Source: an uncultured Carboxylicivirga sp.
GTDB lineage: Bacteria; Bacteroidota; Bacteroidia; Bacteroidales; Marinilabiliaceae
Length of the DNA: 64,000 bases
Direction: 5' to 3'
Assembly (NCBI GenBank): GCA_947503525.1
Contig: CANNEA010000003.1
Coordinates: 558,001-622,000, forward strand
Part shown: piece by piece, positions 9,601-18,385 of the stretch
Position numbering within the stretch: the stretch's first letter is position 1
Layout: each line of letters begins with the position of its first letter
Notes under the pieces: model-generated
Seen by the model: the letters and a program-made list of their open reading frames with translations, nothing else
What the model was told of the DNA's origin: nothing
The model's database searches: none
Position numbers and translations under genes: made by a program

Positions 9601-10223
9601 ATGGAGGGATGAACGAAGATGATCTACCAACAATTATTGGTGAGAATGGCATTACCTATACTATGAATGAAAACATTGGTACCAATGGTGAAAAAGGTCA
9701 GGATGTGTTACGCAACATGGGAACATTTATCGCACCCACTGTTATTGGATGGCATAATAATTTCAAATACAAAGGTTTTACTCTAAGAGCTTTAATAACT
9801 GCTAAATTTGGTCATGTATTCCGACGTTCTACTTATGATTATCAAATGATAACCAGAAATAAAACTTTTTATCATGAGGATTTAAATGGATTAATGGAGG
9901 GTAAGGCCGATGAGTTGGGTATTCCTGCATTACCAGATGGATATGAATTCTTTACTTATCGCTGGGGATGGTATGCACCACATTTAAATACTTTAGTAGA
10001 AGATGCTGGTCATATTAGATTGAAGGAATTGTATCTGGGATATGAGTTACCACAAAATATAGCTTCATCTATCGGTTTAGATAAACTGACTGTATTTACT
10101 CATGCACGCGATTTAGGAACCCTTTGGACAGCCAATGATAAGGGCATTGATCCGGAATACATTAAAGGAAGACGTTTTAACCCAGGTGCTTCTTATACTA
10201 TTGGTTTTAATCTTGGATTTTAA
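6645..10223 (+). CDS. SusC/RagA-family TonB-linked outer-membrane transporter with STN domain
   Basis: 1192 residues. A long signal region ends near residue 43. The STN (secretin/TonB short N-terminal) domain at about 65-118 carries the signal to the anti-sigma factor. A carboxypeptidase-regulatory-like domain follows at about 133-215 (LKGFIVEAESNLPLIGVNVYV). The plug is at about 228-343, with VVDGFPVDG and the TILKDAAAASIWGARAGNGVI motif typical of SusC. The rest is the 22-strand barrel. It imports a large ligand captured by the SusD partner, 12 bp downstream. The substrate is unknown: no glycoside hydrolase or lyase is encoded nearby, and thiol-redox genes follow, which suggests a peptide or protein-derived substrate (inference). 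Confidence 0.95.
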   Translation: MKITRKWRGSLKQKLPRRALLIMRFTVVLLFGILFQMSASTLAQKVMVENSPMTYKELFKEIEAQTGMITIYSNSQLDMDQEIDISESELELKDLYQLILQDSGLTFDVVDDYIVIRKAEKKEEAIVLQQEVETHTLKGFIVEAESNLPLIGVNVYVKGTTNGTITDENGSFSLESETDNGTIVFSYIGYEDQERPFGIESSFAIIMVPAVSSVDEVIVYATGLTKISKERATGSYSVMTRSEIESSPNEEIGASLEGNVTGLQETYNPATGQSEITIRGVGTMKSEKAPLIVVDGFPVDGDFSTINPNDIDNVTILKDAAAASIWGARAGNGVIVVTTRKGKNSGKFNVELGSYLKMGEEFDMDYNMARASVNNQLSYEKYLVDNDYGTYWGVPDNLADARDVYSKGVQAYFDHKRGAISTGDLNNTIAGLKNSNYQDDVKKYLLRKPVTQQHNVSISGSTDKASYYLSVLYNNVKGHFKESGDQKVLINFRNTYQLKDWLSFRFGMMSELKKSDNSGSNMGTIKGISPYENLINADGSYAQVDHGVNYAYMNPIAKTAIDLPYSNWGYNPVEEMLNRDYITDYNNSRIQTGLDFKIIEGLHFSPSFQYEKFSSKTNNYNGEDTYYVRNLVNDNVKYNEDTNTVEEAYAPKGGTLYQGYNETISYDLRNQINYDKKIGADHEVNIVAATEHIWRVNESTGNMLYGHDPDQNTHALPPQGYGSSAIYWNTMIPSYYGGSLSSGHYLGYNNTRLFSFFANGAYTYKQKYTLTGSYRTDASNMIVDNPKFRYSPFWSIGGSWNAKRESFLQSVDFVDQLTVRSTYGISGNTVTTASTVPVISLGASPSNRTGAYSGYVSDYGNPTLRWEKINQLNVAVDFSLFNRLLYGSFEIYDKHSEDLLADVSIPATYGSTYQIFNVAEVSNKGFEMSLNSNLKFGDLSWNTGLNYSHNTSKVLSLQVDHIYPRSISNYQFVEGESVSPAYSWVYGGMNEDDLPTIIGENGITYTMNENIGTNGEKGQDVLRNMGTFIAPTVIGWHNNFKYKGFTLRALITAKFGHVFRRSTYDYQMITRNKTFYHEDLNGLMEGKADELGIPALPDGYEFFTYRWGWYAPHLNTLVEDAGHIRLKELYLGYELPQNIASSIGLDKLTVFTHARDLGTLWTANDKGIDPEYIKGRRFNPGASYTIGFNLGF

Positions 10224-10235
10224 AAGCGTATAATT

Positions 10236-11687
10236 ATGAAAAAGATATTTTATTTATTACTACTAGGGGTGGTATTTGCATCATGCGATAGTTTTCTTGA
10301 TGAAAAACCAACCAAATCAAGTGCAAAAACACTTGAGACAGCTGAGGAGTTGGATGCTTTGTTTAACGGGGTTACTTATTCCTATTATTCAGACCCTGAT
10401 TTTTTCTGTACCGATAATTTTGATATTCCTTTAGAGGTATACAATGAATTGCCAAGTGTTTTTTCTTTTAATATCATTGAGCAATTTTTATTTAATACAC
10501 GTATTGATAATGCTTATGATCAATGTTGGAATCAACGTTACAAAACTATTTGGTTGTGCAATTTTGCCCTGCAAGAAATTGGCGAAAATACCATAAGTGG
10601 ATCTGAGGAATTAAAAAGCCAATTGAAAGCAGAAGCCCATTTTTTACGTGCTACCGAATATTTTGCAATGGCTTTAAATTATTGCTTACATCCGAGTGAA
10701 GCTAATGCCGGCGAACCTGGATTGCCCTTAAGAGTTGGAGTTGACTTTGAAGAGAGTTTAGCACGTGCTAGCCTTAAAGATACCTATGCTTTTATTGAAG
10801 CTGATTTACAGGAAGCTCTTAAAATGGATGTTGCTTTCGAACGTAACTGGCGAGCAAGTACGGCTGCTGTTGAAGCTTTTGCAGCTCGGTTTTACTTATA
10901 CATGGGTGAGTACACAAAAGCAGCTCAATATGCTTCTTCTGCTTTGGGTGAGCATGCTGAAATGATCAATTATGATGCTGAGTTTTATACGGTAACAGAT
11001 GCCAGTGGCATTGCTTATCCTATGACTAACACTTATTATTCAAATGGCAGTCAATGGTTAAATTTCTGGAAAGGACAATACATGAACCGTTCAAAATCTA
11101 ACCCACATTGGAAATCCTTACCTAGTCAGGAACTATTGGATCTATACGATCCGCTGGATAAGCGTTATGAAATGTTTATGGTTGAGAATTATCTTTTGCG
11201 TTTTGGTTTTGTTGATAATCAGTATGTTGGTTATATACAAGGTGGTAATTATGGCGAGTATATCGATGGACCATCCACATCTGAAATGTATTTGATTAGT
11301 GCCGAGACAAAAGCTCGTGGTGGCGATATTAGTGGTGCCATGTCAGATATAGAGAAAGTACGTATCAATCGTTTTGCTGCAGCAGACTATGCGCCAATGG
11401 CCTTACCTTCTGATAAAAAAGCCGCTATTCAAACGGTGATTGACGAGCGTCGTCGAGAAATGCCTTTTACTATAAGGTGGTACGATATCAGACGAATTAA
11501 TGTAGATTCAGAGACAGATAACATCACTATTCGTCGTAAATTCTACCCATTAAATGATAGTCAGGTGGATATGGAATCTGCACCAATTGATTATGTTATT
11601 GAACCAGGCTCACGTTTGTTTGCTCGTCCATTAAACGATGGAGTTATCAATTTGAGTAAGGGTCAAACAACTCAGAATGTGTATTAA
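10236..11687 (+). CDS. SusD/RagB-family nutrient-binding lipoprotein
   Basis: 483 residues. The signal peptide ends in a lipobox (VVFASC, Cys16), giving a surface lipoprotein. The N-terminal helical TPR-like core has SusD hallmarks: WNQRYKTIWLCNFALQEI, KAEAHFLRATEYFAMAL and, near the end, DERRREMPFTIRWYDIRR. It lies on top of the SusC barrel as a lid that binds the ligand. It is 12 bp after susC and surely co-transcribed. At 483 residues it is at the small end for the family. Confidence 0.93.
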   Translation: MKKIFYLLLLGVVFASCDSFLDEKPTKSSAKTLETAEELDALFNGVTYSYYSDPDFFCTDNFDIPLEVYNELPSVFSFNIIEQFLFNTRIDNAYDQCWNQRYKTIWLCNFALQEIGENTISGSEELKSQLKAEAHFLRATEYFAMALNYCLHPSEANAGEPGLPLRVGVDFEESLARASLKDTYAFIEADLQEALKMDVAFERNWRASTAAVEAFAARFYLYMGEYTKAAQYASSALGEHAEMINYDAEFYTVTDASGIAYPMTNTYYSNGSQWLNFWKGQYMNRSKSNPHWKSLPSQELLDLYDPLDKRYEMFMVENYLLRFGFVDNQYVGYIQGGNYGEYIDGPSTSEMYLISAETKARGGDISGAMSDIEKVRINRFAAADYAPMALPSDKKAAIQTVIDERRREMPFTIRWYDIRRINVDSETDNITIRRKFYPLNDSQVDMESAPIDYVIEPGSRLFARPLNDGVINLSKGQTTQNVY

Positions 11688-11714
11688 TAGTGGGAAACTT
11701 TTAAATAAAGTAAA

Positions 11715-12674
11715 ATGAAAAAAATTAAATATATACCATTGTTGATAGCTTTTATAGGATTGGCAATTGGATTAAATTCATGTAGTAAAGAAGAAACGTT
11801 TTCTAAAGACGATTTTGCTTGGAAAGCTGAAGCATTAACCTTGGTGATGCCAGGCGAATATCGAAATTTCTTTTATGCCACTAATGCAGAAACGTTTATT
11901 GTGGACGAATTGGATTTTACGATTTCAGTGTTGCCTGCGAGCAATAATGAATCTGATATAATAGAGAAGTTAGAAGTGTACGCGTATTTTCAGGAAGTTG
12001 ATGGTACTGAAGAGGTAATGCATGGAGGCGAAACAGGAAAATTATTTAGTACCTATACTGAGCTTCCAGATTTTAGCCAATTTCAAGTGAATGTTACAGT
12101 TGATGAGGTATATGAGTTATTTGAAAACGATTTATTAAATACCAATCGTCCAAATAAATTGCTAGCTTCTGACTTGATTGAATTTAAATGGGTAATTACA
12201 GATGAAAGTGGTAAGGTGACAGATACCCGAATGAATTGTTCTGGCACTCAATGTCAGTATTTATTTGGTGTTGAAGAAGGTTATGCTTGTCCTAATGATT
12301 TGTCAGGTGTGCTCAATTATGAAGTGCTTGCCAAAGGAACTGGTTCATCAGGTTTTGTGGGCAAAACGGGTTCTGTTGAAATTTCAAGAGTTTCATTAAG
12401 TGGAGAATATACCATTGATGATTGTCAATTTGGTACTTCATGGAATGGAGGTAAAGTTGCCGCAGGATTATTGGATCAGGATTGTTCAAATTTAATTGTA
12501 TTGGATGAATATGATGAAACAAAGTGGGAAATAACCAATATAAATGGACCTACTTGTGACATTACTTATACATACTATTATACTGCTAGTTATGATGAAT
12601 GGGCAACTGTTAGAGTAACACGTGCCGATGGTAAAGATTGGCCTGCTGATATTAGAGGCGAAGGCCCATATTAA
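11715..12674 (+). CDS. Lipoprotein of unknown function in the susCD operon
   Basis: 319 residues with a lipobox (GLNSCS, Cys23), so an outer-membrane and probably surface lipoprotein. The rest is beta-rich with a Cys-containing central part (CSGTQCQYLF, then GYACPNDLSG) and another Cys pair near 240-255. Proteins in this position after SusD are commonly accessory ligand-binding lipoproteins. It is 27 bp after susD and is followed by a strong terminator, so it closes the susCD transcript. No family name can be given. The several cysteines are notable beside three thiol-redox genes. Confidence 0.75.
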   Translation: MKKIKYIPLLIAFIGLAIGLNSCSKEETFSKDDFAWKAEALTLVMPGEYRNFFYATNAETFIVDELDFTISVLPASNNESDIIEKLEVYAYFQEVDGTEEVMHGGETGKLFSTYTELPDFSQFQVNVTVDEVYELFENDLLNTNRPNKLLASDLIEFKWVITDESGKVTDTRMNCSGTQCQYLFGVEEGYACPNDLSGVLNYEVLAKGTGSSGFVGKTGSVEISRVSLSGEYTIDDCQFGTSWNGGKVAAGLLDQDCSNLIVLDEYDETKWEITNINGPTCDITYTYYYTASYDEWATVRVTRADGKDWPADIRGEGPY

Positions 12675-12684
12675 GCAAATTATG

Positions 12685-12720
12685 CTACTATGCCAGCTTG
12701 ATCTGGCATAGTAGTTTTTA
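12685..12720 (+). terminator. Rho-independent terminator of the susCD operon
   Basis: An 11-bp perfect stem (12685-12695 with 12704-12714, CTACTATGCCA) has an 8-base loop and is followed by a T run. It lies 10 bp after the lipoprotein stop and separates the susCD transcript from the TlpA genes. Confidence 0.85.
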
Positions 12721-12789
12721 CTAATACATGAGTAACGTTGGTTACTTTAAAGCTGATTTCATTCAACCAGTTTAATGCTGCCCACAAGC

Positions 12790-12797
12790 TATCTTTG
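12790..12797 (+). promoter_or_regulatory. Candidate -7 box for the TlpA gene cluster
   Basis: TATCTTTG matches the Bacteroidota -7 consensus TAnnTTTG. It sits after the susCD terminator and 46 bases before the ATG at 12843. The -33 box is poor. Its position also argues against the upstream alternative start at 12738 for the TlpA gene. Confidence 0.4.
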
Positions 12798-12842
12798 TTT
12801 ATGAGCTTAAAAAAGTGTGTCGCTAAACTAAAATATAAACTT

Positions 12843-14006
12843 ATGACTAAATCATTATTTGCTTTGCTAACAGCGCTTATGTTGTTTGCGAATACGGGTA
12901 TTGCGCAAAACAATACCTTTAAAATACATGGCACCATTAAAGGTTTGGATTCCGAAAAAATGATGGCCATTATCACCGATGCAGAGGATCCCAATGGCTA
13001 TCGACGTGAAGAAATTACTGTAACAGATGAGTCTTTTGAGTTTATATCAGAGATTAAAGAAATTACACATGTCACTATTTCTACCGGTGTTGACCGTGTT
13101 GTTAAGTGGGTTGGACGAGGCTATATTCCTGTGAAATCATCACTTTTAGCTGTATTTGTTTATCCTGGGGCCGATATTAAAGTAAGTGGTGATATTAGTG
13201 ATTTTATAAATGCTTATCCTGAAGGTGACGAAATGAATGATGGCTTAGCTGAATTAAATAAAGCTATTTTTCCAGTCATGAATGAGGGCGTTAACTATTC
13301 AGTAAAAGCGGCTAAATTGGAAGGCGATGAAAAAGTTGAAGTAGAAAAAAAAGGAGCTGTTCTATCAAATAAGTCCCTCAAAATGAAGGAACAGTTCATT
13401 GCTGATAACCCTGAGCTCTTAGCCTCTGTGTGGATGTTATCCGACATGGCATTGCGTAATCAATTACCAATGAGTCGTATAGATGAATTACATGCGCAAT
13501 TTTCGAATAAGCATAGCCAAACAATGTATTACAAAGAAACAGCAGAGCGTCTAGTAGGTTTTAAAGCCACTAAAACAGGTGAAATAGCGACGAATATCAT
13601 TAGCTCTAATACACCCGATGGTAAAGTGTTTAATTTAGAGAACTTAAGGGGTAAATATGTTGTGATCGATTTTTGGGGCACATGGTGCGGTCCATGCATG
13701 CAAGGAATGCCACACTTGAGAGAGTATTACCTAAAGTATAAAGATAAGTTAGAAGTATTAGGAATTGCCCAAGATAGAGATGTGCAATTATGGAAGGAAG
13801 CCATTGCAAAAGAAAAAATGGAATGGTTTAACATCATTAACAATGACAAGAAAAGTGTTGATTGGGTGCTGAAATACAATGTAAGTGGTTTTCCTACTAA
13901 ATTACTCATTAATCCTGAAGGTGAGATAATCGGTCGATGGGTTGGTGAAGGTGACGAAGGAGAAGGTTTGTACGAGAAACTGGATGAACTCTTATCTGAT
14001 AAATAA
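12843..14006 (+). CDS. TlpA-like thioredoxin-fold protein with N-terminal DUF4369-type domain (first of three)
   Basis: 387 residues from the ATG at 12843, chosen because it starts a good signal peptide (SLFALLTALMLFANTGIAQ). The N-terminal half (about 25-130) looks like DUF4369 (FKIHGTIKGL). A linker helix follows. The C-terminal thioredoxin domain at about 255-387 has the active site FWGTWCGPCMQGMP and a cis-Pro segment (GFPTKLLI). Such proteins reduce or shuffle disulfides in the periplasm. It is the first of three tandem paralogues after the susCD operon. They may reduce disulfides in an imported protein-like substrate or protect the uptake machinery (inference). Confidence 0.88.
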   Translation: MTKSLFALLTALMLFANTGIAQNNTFKIHGTIKGLDSEKMMAIITDAEDPNGYRREEITVTDESFEFISEIKEITHVTISTGVDRVVKWVGRGYIPVKSSLLAVFVYPGADIKVSGDISDFINAYPEGDEMNDGLAELNKAIFPVMNEGVNYSVKAAKLEGDEKVEVEKKGAVLSNKSLKMKEQFIADNPELLASVWMLSDMALRNQLPMSRIDELHAQFSNKHSQTMYYKETAERLVGFKATKTGEIATNIISSNTPDGKVFNLENLRGKYVVIDFWGTWCGPCMQGMPHLREYYLKYKDKLEVLGIAQDRDVQLWKEAIAKEKMEWFNIINNDKKSVDWVLKYNVSGFPTKLLINPEGEIIGRWVGEGDEGEGLYEKLDELLSDK

Positions 14007-14085
14007 ATTATTGATTAAGCTTATTGAAAGCGTCTTAGCTTTAAAGAGCAATTATGACTATTTATTTAATCAACTAAGAAATTAT

Positions 14086-15246
14086 ATGCAACAATTGTTT
14101 TCAGTATTACTGATTTTATCCGTGATATTTACAGCTTGTAATACACCGGAATTACCTTTAGATGAAAACTCCATTTCCATCAAAGGTCAAATTAAAGGAA
14201 GTAAGGATACACCATTCATAGCAGCTTATATCGACACTATCGGCGAGCTCAGGAGAGACACCATTTTTCTGAAGAATGATAAATTTCATTTTACAACAAA
14301 TTGCATACAAGAAGGTGTGCAAACTATTACTATTTACGCGAGTGGAAATGATTTTAAAGTGACTTTTCTGGGAACTAACAGTTACTTTGTTTTATCTCCT
14401 AGTCAAACAAAAGTGAAAACTGGAAAACATTATAAGGTTAATGGCAATTATAGATCGTATTCTACAATGACTTGGAGCGGGAGCGATTATGTGGAACAAA
14501 AGTCTGAATACAATCTTCGATTACAGACTCTTACCATTAAAAGAGATTCATTGTTTGCATTATGGAATCGTTACAATGAAGATGACTATAATGCACTTGT
14601 AACTCCCACACTTGATGTCGTTAAGAATCAAATTCGAGCCCAAACAGATCTTTTTATACAAGACCATTTAGACTATGAATTTTCAGTTGAATTGATTTTA
14701 AAGTATTATAGTTCGGATGTAGTTAAGTTGGAAGAATATTGGAGTCAGTTAAACAATGATACAAAAAAAACGTCATCTGGGATACAGATGTATGAGAAAA
14801 TAGAGTTGGCAAGAAAAATAGAAGTAGGTGCTACTGCACCCGATTTTACCTTAAAAGATAGTCAAGGCAAAGATATGGTTTTGTCAGCATACAAGGGTAA
14901 GGTTGTATTGCTTGATTTTTGGGGTGCGTGGTGCTTGCCTTGCAGGGCCACTCATCCTTTTTTAATAGAATTGCATAAAAAATATAATAAGCAGGGATTT
15001 GAAATTTTAGGAATCGGTAATGGAAGTAGTGTAGAGCGGTGGCAAAAAGCTATTGAAGATGATAAAATCAAGATATGGCGCCATGCTTTTGCATCAGGAA
15101 TAAAGGATTATGATATTTTTAAAACATACAATATCACTGCATTTCCAACAAAGATTCTAATTAATAAAGCTGGAGTTATTACAAATGTGTTCATTGGCGA
15201 TGATCATCAGGAAGATATGATAATTGCTTTAGAAAAGGCACTGTAA
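14086..15246 (+). CDS. TlpA-like thioredoxin-fold lipoprotein (second of three)
   Basis: 386 residues from the ATG at 14086, where a lipoprotein signal begins (LFSVLLILSVIFTAC, Cys17). Longer frames upstream overlap the preceding gene and lack a signal peptide. The N-terminal part resembles DUF4369 (ISIKGQIKGSKDTPFIAAY). The C-terminal domain starts near 250 (VGATAPDFTLKDSQGKDM) and has the redox site FWGAWCLPCRATHP and the cis-Pro segment AFPTKILI. Ala and Leu-Pro around the CxxC differ from its neighbours, which should change its redox potential. It is 79 bp after the first TlpA gene, in the same direction. Confidence 0.87.
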   Translation: MQQLFSVLLILSVIFTACNTPELPLDENSISIKGQIKGSKDTPFIAAYIDTIGELRRDTIFLKNDKFHFTTNCIQEGVQTITIYASGNDFKVTFLGTNSYFVLSPSQTKVKTGKHYKVNGNYRSYSTMTWSGSDYVEQKSEYNLRLQTLTIKRDSLFALWNRYNEDDYNALVTPTLDVVKNQIRAQTDLFIQDHLDYEFSVELILKYYSSDVVKLEEYWSQLNNDTKKTSSGIQMYEKIELARKIEVGATAPDFTLKDSQGKDMVLSAYKGKVVLLDFWGAWCLPCRATHPFLIELHKKYNKQGFEILGIGNGSSVERWQKAIEDDKIKIWRHAFASGIKDYDIFKTYNITAFPTKILINKAGVITNVFIGDDHQEDMIIALEKAL

Positions 15247-15340
15247 ATTAATTTGATTGGGCAATAAACTCTAGTGTTTCTAGGGTAATCATCGCTTCAG
15301 CTAGCGTAAAGTAAAAATAAAAATTTAAAAACAGATTAAG

Positions 15341-16729
15341 ATGAAACAATTATTGATAATACTTTTAGCCTTTGTGCTTTTTGTTCAATGTAAACAGGAT
15401 GGTGTAATTATTAAGGTGAAAATAGTGGGTGATCCGACAGAGACCTTTATAATGTATCATTTGGTTGATGAAGATTATAAGATAGATACACTTTATGTTG
15501 ATGATAAGCAATCACTTGTTCTTACATTAGGTAATAACGATTTGGAAGAACTTAGTTTTAGATATGGCAGAACAATTTTAAAACCGGTTGTCAACATCGG
15601 TGATGAGATGGAGATTTTTCTTCAAAAAAACGAACAAACGGTTGATGTAAGTTATAAGGGTGATGGTGCTTTAGTAAATAATTACAAGCTTGATCGTGAA
15701 AAGGAATTGGGATATGGACTTTCACGTCAATTGTACGGTAATAATCAAGCGACTCAGGCTTTTACAATGTATAATAGTAAGCTGGATTCAATGCATACTT
15801 CATGGTTAACAAAATTAGAAGAGCTGGGTACAAAGGATTTTAATTTCTTAGAAGCTGAGCGTAAGTATCTGAATTATTATTTTATCTATGTAAAATCAGT
15901 ATATCCTTGGTATATGACTCGTCAAACTGGTAAGCCATTCGACGCTGATAAAGATTACAATGAATTTATAAATGATGTGCTAGAAGATAAGGAGGATGAG
16001 CATGTGGAAATGTATAAAAACATTTTCGACCAAAAAGTTAGTTGGTATGTTGCAGTAAAACGTGAACAATATGAGTTAGGTGATTCAGCAGCTATCGTAG
16101 AATTGAAAACGATTAATCGTGTTATTCAAAGTTCTGATTTGAAAAACAACATGCTTTCAAGAAGCATGGGAAATTATTTGTCGTTTAGTGTTAATAGCCT
16201 CATACAGGAAACATATGATACTTATCTGAGTTTTTGTACAAATGAAGAACAAAAACAGCGCATAGCAGAGCTATTCAATAATGCTAAGAAACTACTGCCT
16301 GGCCAACCAGCACCTGATTTTGATATGTACACTAAGGAGGGTGAAAAGGTAATGTTAAGCGATTTCAAAGGTAAATTTGTTTATTTCGACGTTTGGGCAA
16401 CATGGTGTGGTCCCTGTAAAGCTGAAATACCACATTTGGCTGTTCTTGTAGAGGCTCTTAAGGATGAGAAAGATGTTGAAATAATAAGTGTTTCAGTTGA
16501 TTCAGATCATGAGGCATGGGTTGAGATGATTGAAGAAGATCAACCACAGTGGAAACAGTTTATTGTTAAAGATGCTTTTGGTTCTGCCTTAACTAAGCAA
16601 TATAATATTAGTGGAATTCCACAATTTGTGTTAATTGATCCTGAAGGTAATATTGTTGATGTACAAGCAGCTAGGCCTTCAAATCCAAACCTTCTAACAA
16701 CTTTAAAGACATTATTGTCAGAGAATTAA
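15341..16729 (+). CDS. TlpA-like thioredoxin-fold lipoprotein (third of three)
   Basis: 462 residues. The lipobox is FVQC (Cys17). The N-terminal 130 residues are a beta-rich DUF4369-like domain, and a long helical middle part follows (about 140-320, DREKELGYGLSR and on). The C-terminal thioredoxin domain begins with LLPGQPAPDFDMYTKEG and has VWATWCGPCKAEIP and the cis-Pro segment GIPQFVLI. It is the longest of the three paralogues and ends the cluster, as a strong terminator follows 21 bp later. As with the others, the partner substrate is not known. Confidence 0.88.
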   Translation: MKQLLIILLAFVLFVQCKQDGVIIKVKIVGDPTETFIMYHLVDEDYKIDTLYVDDKQSLVLTLGNNDLEELSFRYGRTILKPVVNIGDEMEIFLQKNEQTVDVSYKGDGALVNNYKLDREKELGYGLSRQLYGNNQATQAFTMYNSKLDSMHTSWLTKLEELGTKDFNFLEAERKYLNYYFIYVKSVYPWYMTRQTGKPFDADKDYNEFINDVLEDKEDEHVEMYKNIFDQKVSWYVAVKREQYELGDSAAIVELKTINRVIQSSDLKNNMLSRSMGNYLSFSVNSLIQETYDTYLSFCTNEEQKQRIAELFNNAKKLLPGQPAPDFDMYTKEGEKVMLSDFKGKFVYFDVWATWCGPCKAEIPHLAVLVEALKDEKDVEIISVSVDSDHEAWVEMIEEDQPQWKQFIVKDAFGSALTKQYNISGIPQFVLIDPEGNIVDVQAARPSNPNLLTTLKTLLSEN

Positions 16730-16750
16730 TTGAATCGGGATTGGTTAAGT

Positions 16751-16795
16751 AAAGCACCTCACAACGATCATTGATTGGTTGTGAGGTGCTTTTTT
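16751..16795 (+). terminator. Rho-independent terminator after the TlpA cluster
   Basis: A 14-bp perfect stem (16751-16764 with 16779-16792) has a 14-base loop and ends in a run of seven T. It is the strongest terminator in the window by inspection. Confidence 0.92.
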
Positions 16796-16971
16796 ATTTA
16801 TCACTGTTATGGGTATTATACCTCTAAATTCAAACGACGCCAGTGTAATGCCGTAACATTATCAACTGGATTTTTAATATTATTAAAACTTTTTAGTGCT
16901 ATAGTTGTTTGAATTATAGCTTTATAAGCTATAATTCTTAGGATCTTATTCATTAATAAAAAATAAATATC

Positions 16972-17679
16972 ATGAAAAACTGGATGCTCTTATTATTGGC
17001 AGTTGGCCTACTAATGTCATGTAGTAATAATGACTCAGAACCAAAGCCAGACCCGGAAATGGAACAAGCTAAATTGACGGCATTTAATTATTTGCCTGTA
17101 AATTTTGCCATTGACTGGCATGTGAATGACAAAGAATATCAAACAAATCAAGCCTATGCATATGGTGGTGGGGCAACGGTTATGTGGGAACAGGGGAGCA
17201 ACAATATTAAATTAGAAGTACTTAATACTTCTGATAAATCATTGGTGGTATCCGACCTTGAGACATTTGATAATGATGAGGAGTATATTGCTATCGCTTT
17301 TGGTTCATTCGCTGAGCCTGAGTTAGAAGTTCTTGAAAAAGACTTGACTCCGCCTGCATCAGGTAAAGTGCGTCTGCGTTTTTTTCATGCCTTAGATGGA
17401 GTTGGTGCTGTGGATATATACATGGGAGGTGAAACAGCTGATTTTAAATTAGTGAGCGATTTAGAGTATGAAGATGACAGTGATTATATGGATGTTGATT
17501 CAGATAAAGTATCCGGGCAAGTCGTTTATACACCAACTGGTGTAATGCCAAACGAACAAACAGATGTTTTGCGTTATTCAGGTAATGAAAGTAGCGAGGC
17601 TGATAAAATATATACGCATATTCTGGCTCCTAAAATTAGTGATTTTAGCAAGGCTGGTGTCTTTATTGTAAATCATTAA
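16972..17679 (+). CDS. DUF4397-like lipoprotein
   Basis: 235 residues. The signal ends at a lipobox (LLMSCS, Cys17). Two weak repeats are seen; the second carries the DUF4397 pattern KVRLRFFHALDGVGAVDIYMGG near residue 132. DUF4397 domains are beta-sandwiches found on exported and surface proteins, with no settled activity. It lies 240 bp after the TlpA terminator and has its own terminator, so it is a single-gene unit. Its place at the end of the uptake locus suggests an envelope role, not more. Confidence 0.7.
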   Translation: MKNWMLLLLAVGLLMSCSNNDSEPKPDPEMEQAKLTAFNYLPVNFAIDWHVNDKEYQTNQAYAYGGGATVMWEQGSNNIKLEVLNTSDKSLVVSDLETFDNDEEYIAIAFGSFAEPELEVLEKDLTPPASGKVRLRFFHALDGVGAVDIYMGGETADFKLVSDLEYEDDSDYMDVDSDKVSGQVVYTPTGVMPNEQTDVLRYSGNESSEADKIYTHILAPKISDFSKAGVFIVNH

Positions 17680-17718
17680 GTATTTCTGTAATTAAAAGAC
17701 ATAGCGAATATGCATCTC

Positions 17719-17747
17719 AGCCTCATTCTTCGGAATGGGGCTTTTTT
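17719..17747 (+). terminator. Rho-independent terminator
   Basis: A 10-bp stem (17719-17728 with 17733-17742, one G-T pair) has a TTCG tetraloop and is followed by six T. It lies 40 bp after the DUF4397-like gene. Confidence 0.88.
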
Positions 17748-17801
17748 GCTTAAGTTAGTAATTGTTAGTCCGTAGATTCAATGATTTTATCGATGGAGGA
17801 G

Positions 17802-17882
17802 GTAAAACTTCCAATGGGGCACCAGAAATTACCAATGGGCTGCTTGGTATTACTAATTGGGTCGGTAAAATTGTTAATGTGA
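17802..17882. repeat. Four degenerate copies of a ~21-bp tandem repeat
   Basis: Related blocks centred on CCAATGGGG (17811), CCAATGGGC (17832), CTAATTGGG (17853) and GTTAATGTG (17873) recur every 20-21 bases, each preceded by a GGTAAAA- or GAAATTA-like stretch. It is intergenic and of unknown role. Confidence 0.45.
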
Positions 17883-18385
17883 AGCTAATTTTTTGTAATT
17901 GACATTTTAAAATTAGTATTGGGATATGAAAAAGTCCCGAAGGGAGCATGTTACCAGCCTGGGGACAAGTAAAATCAAGCCATTTGATTTTTAGTTATTG
18001 ATGTGTTTTTCCCGCCTCACGCACAAGCTAGCGTGGAATCGTAGATCAGCGCAGCTAATTGTAATCCGAGTTAAAACAAAAAATTAGCAGCGTTATTAAA
18101 TTGACTTATAATTTTATAAGCTGTATTGAGTGTCACCGATTACAAATCGGCGCCAGCAGTGGCTTAGTTAATTATATCGGTAATCCTTTATTGTATCATT
18201 TCAAATGAAAAATATATCAAGCCTATGGAAGTTGGTTTTTACCACTTGGGACGAACATGTTTGAATACATTCAGAATACATTGGAGTATTGTTGCTAGTG
18301 ATAAAACAATGCTTAATACACATCTAATGTAGGCTTAATATTAAGGCAAAATACAGGTGTTACCTTCATAGTAAAACTCCGTGTT
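17883..18385. other. About 500 bp without a gene
   Basis: No coding frame is convincing. Small hairpins are present (CACGC/GCGTG near 18018-18035, and CCGAT/ATCGG near 18138-18153), with a CCCGAAGGGA patch at about 17937. Nothing else is recognised. Confidence 0.4.
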
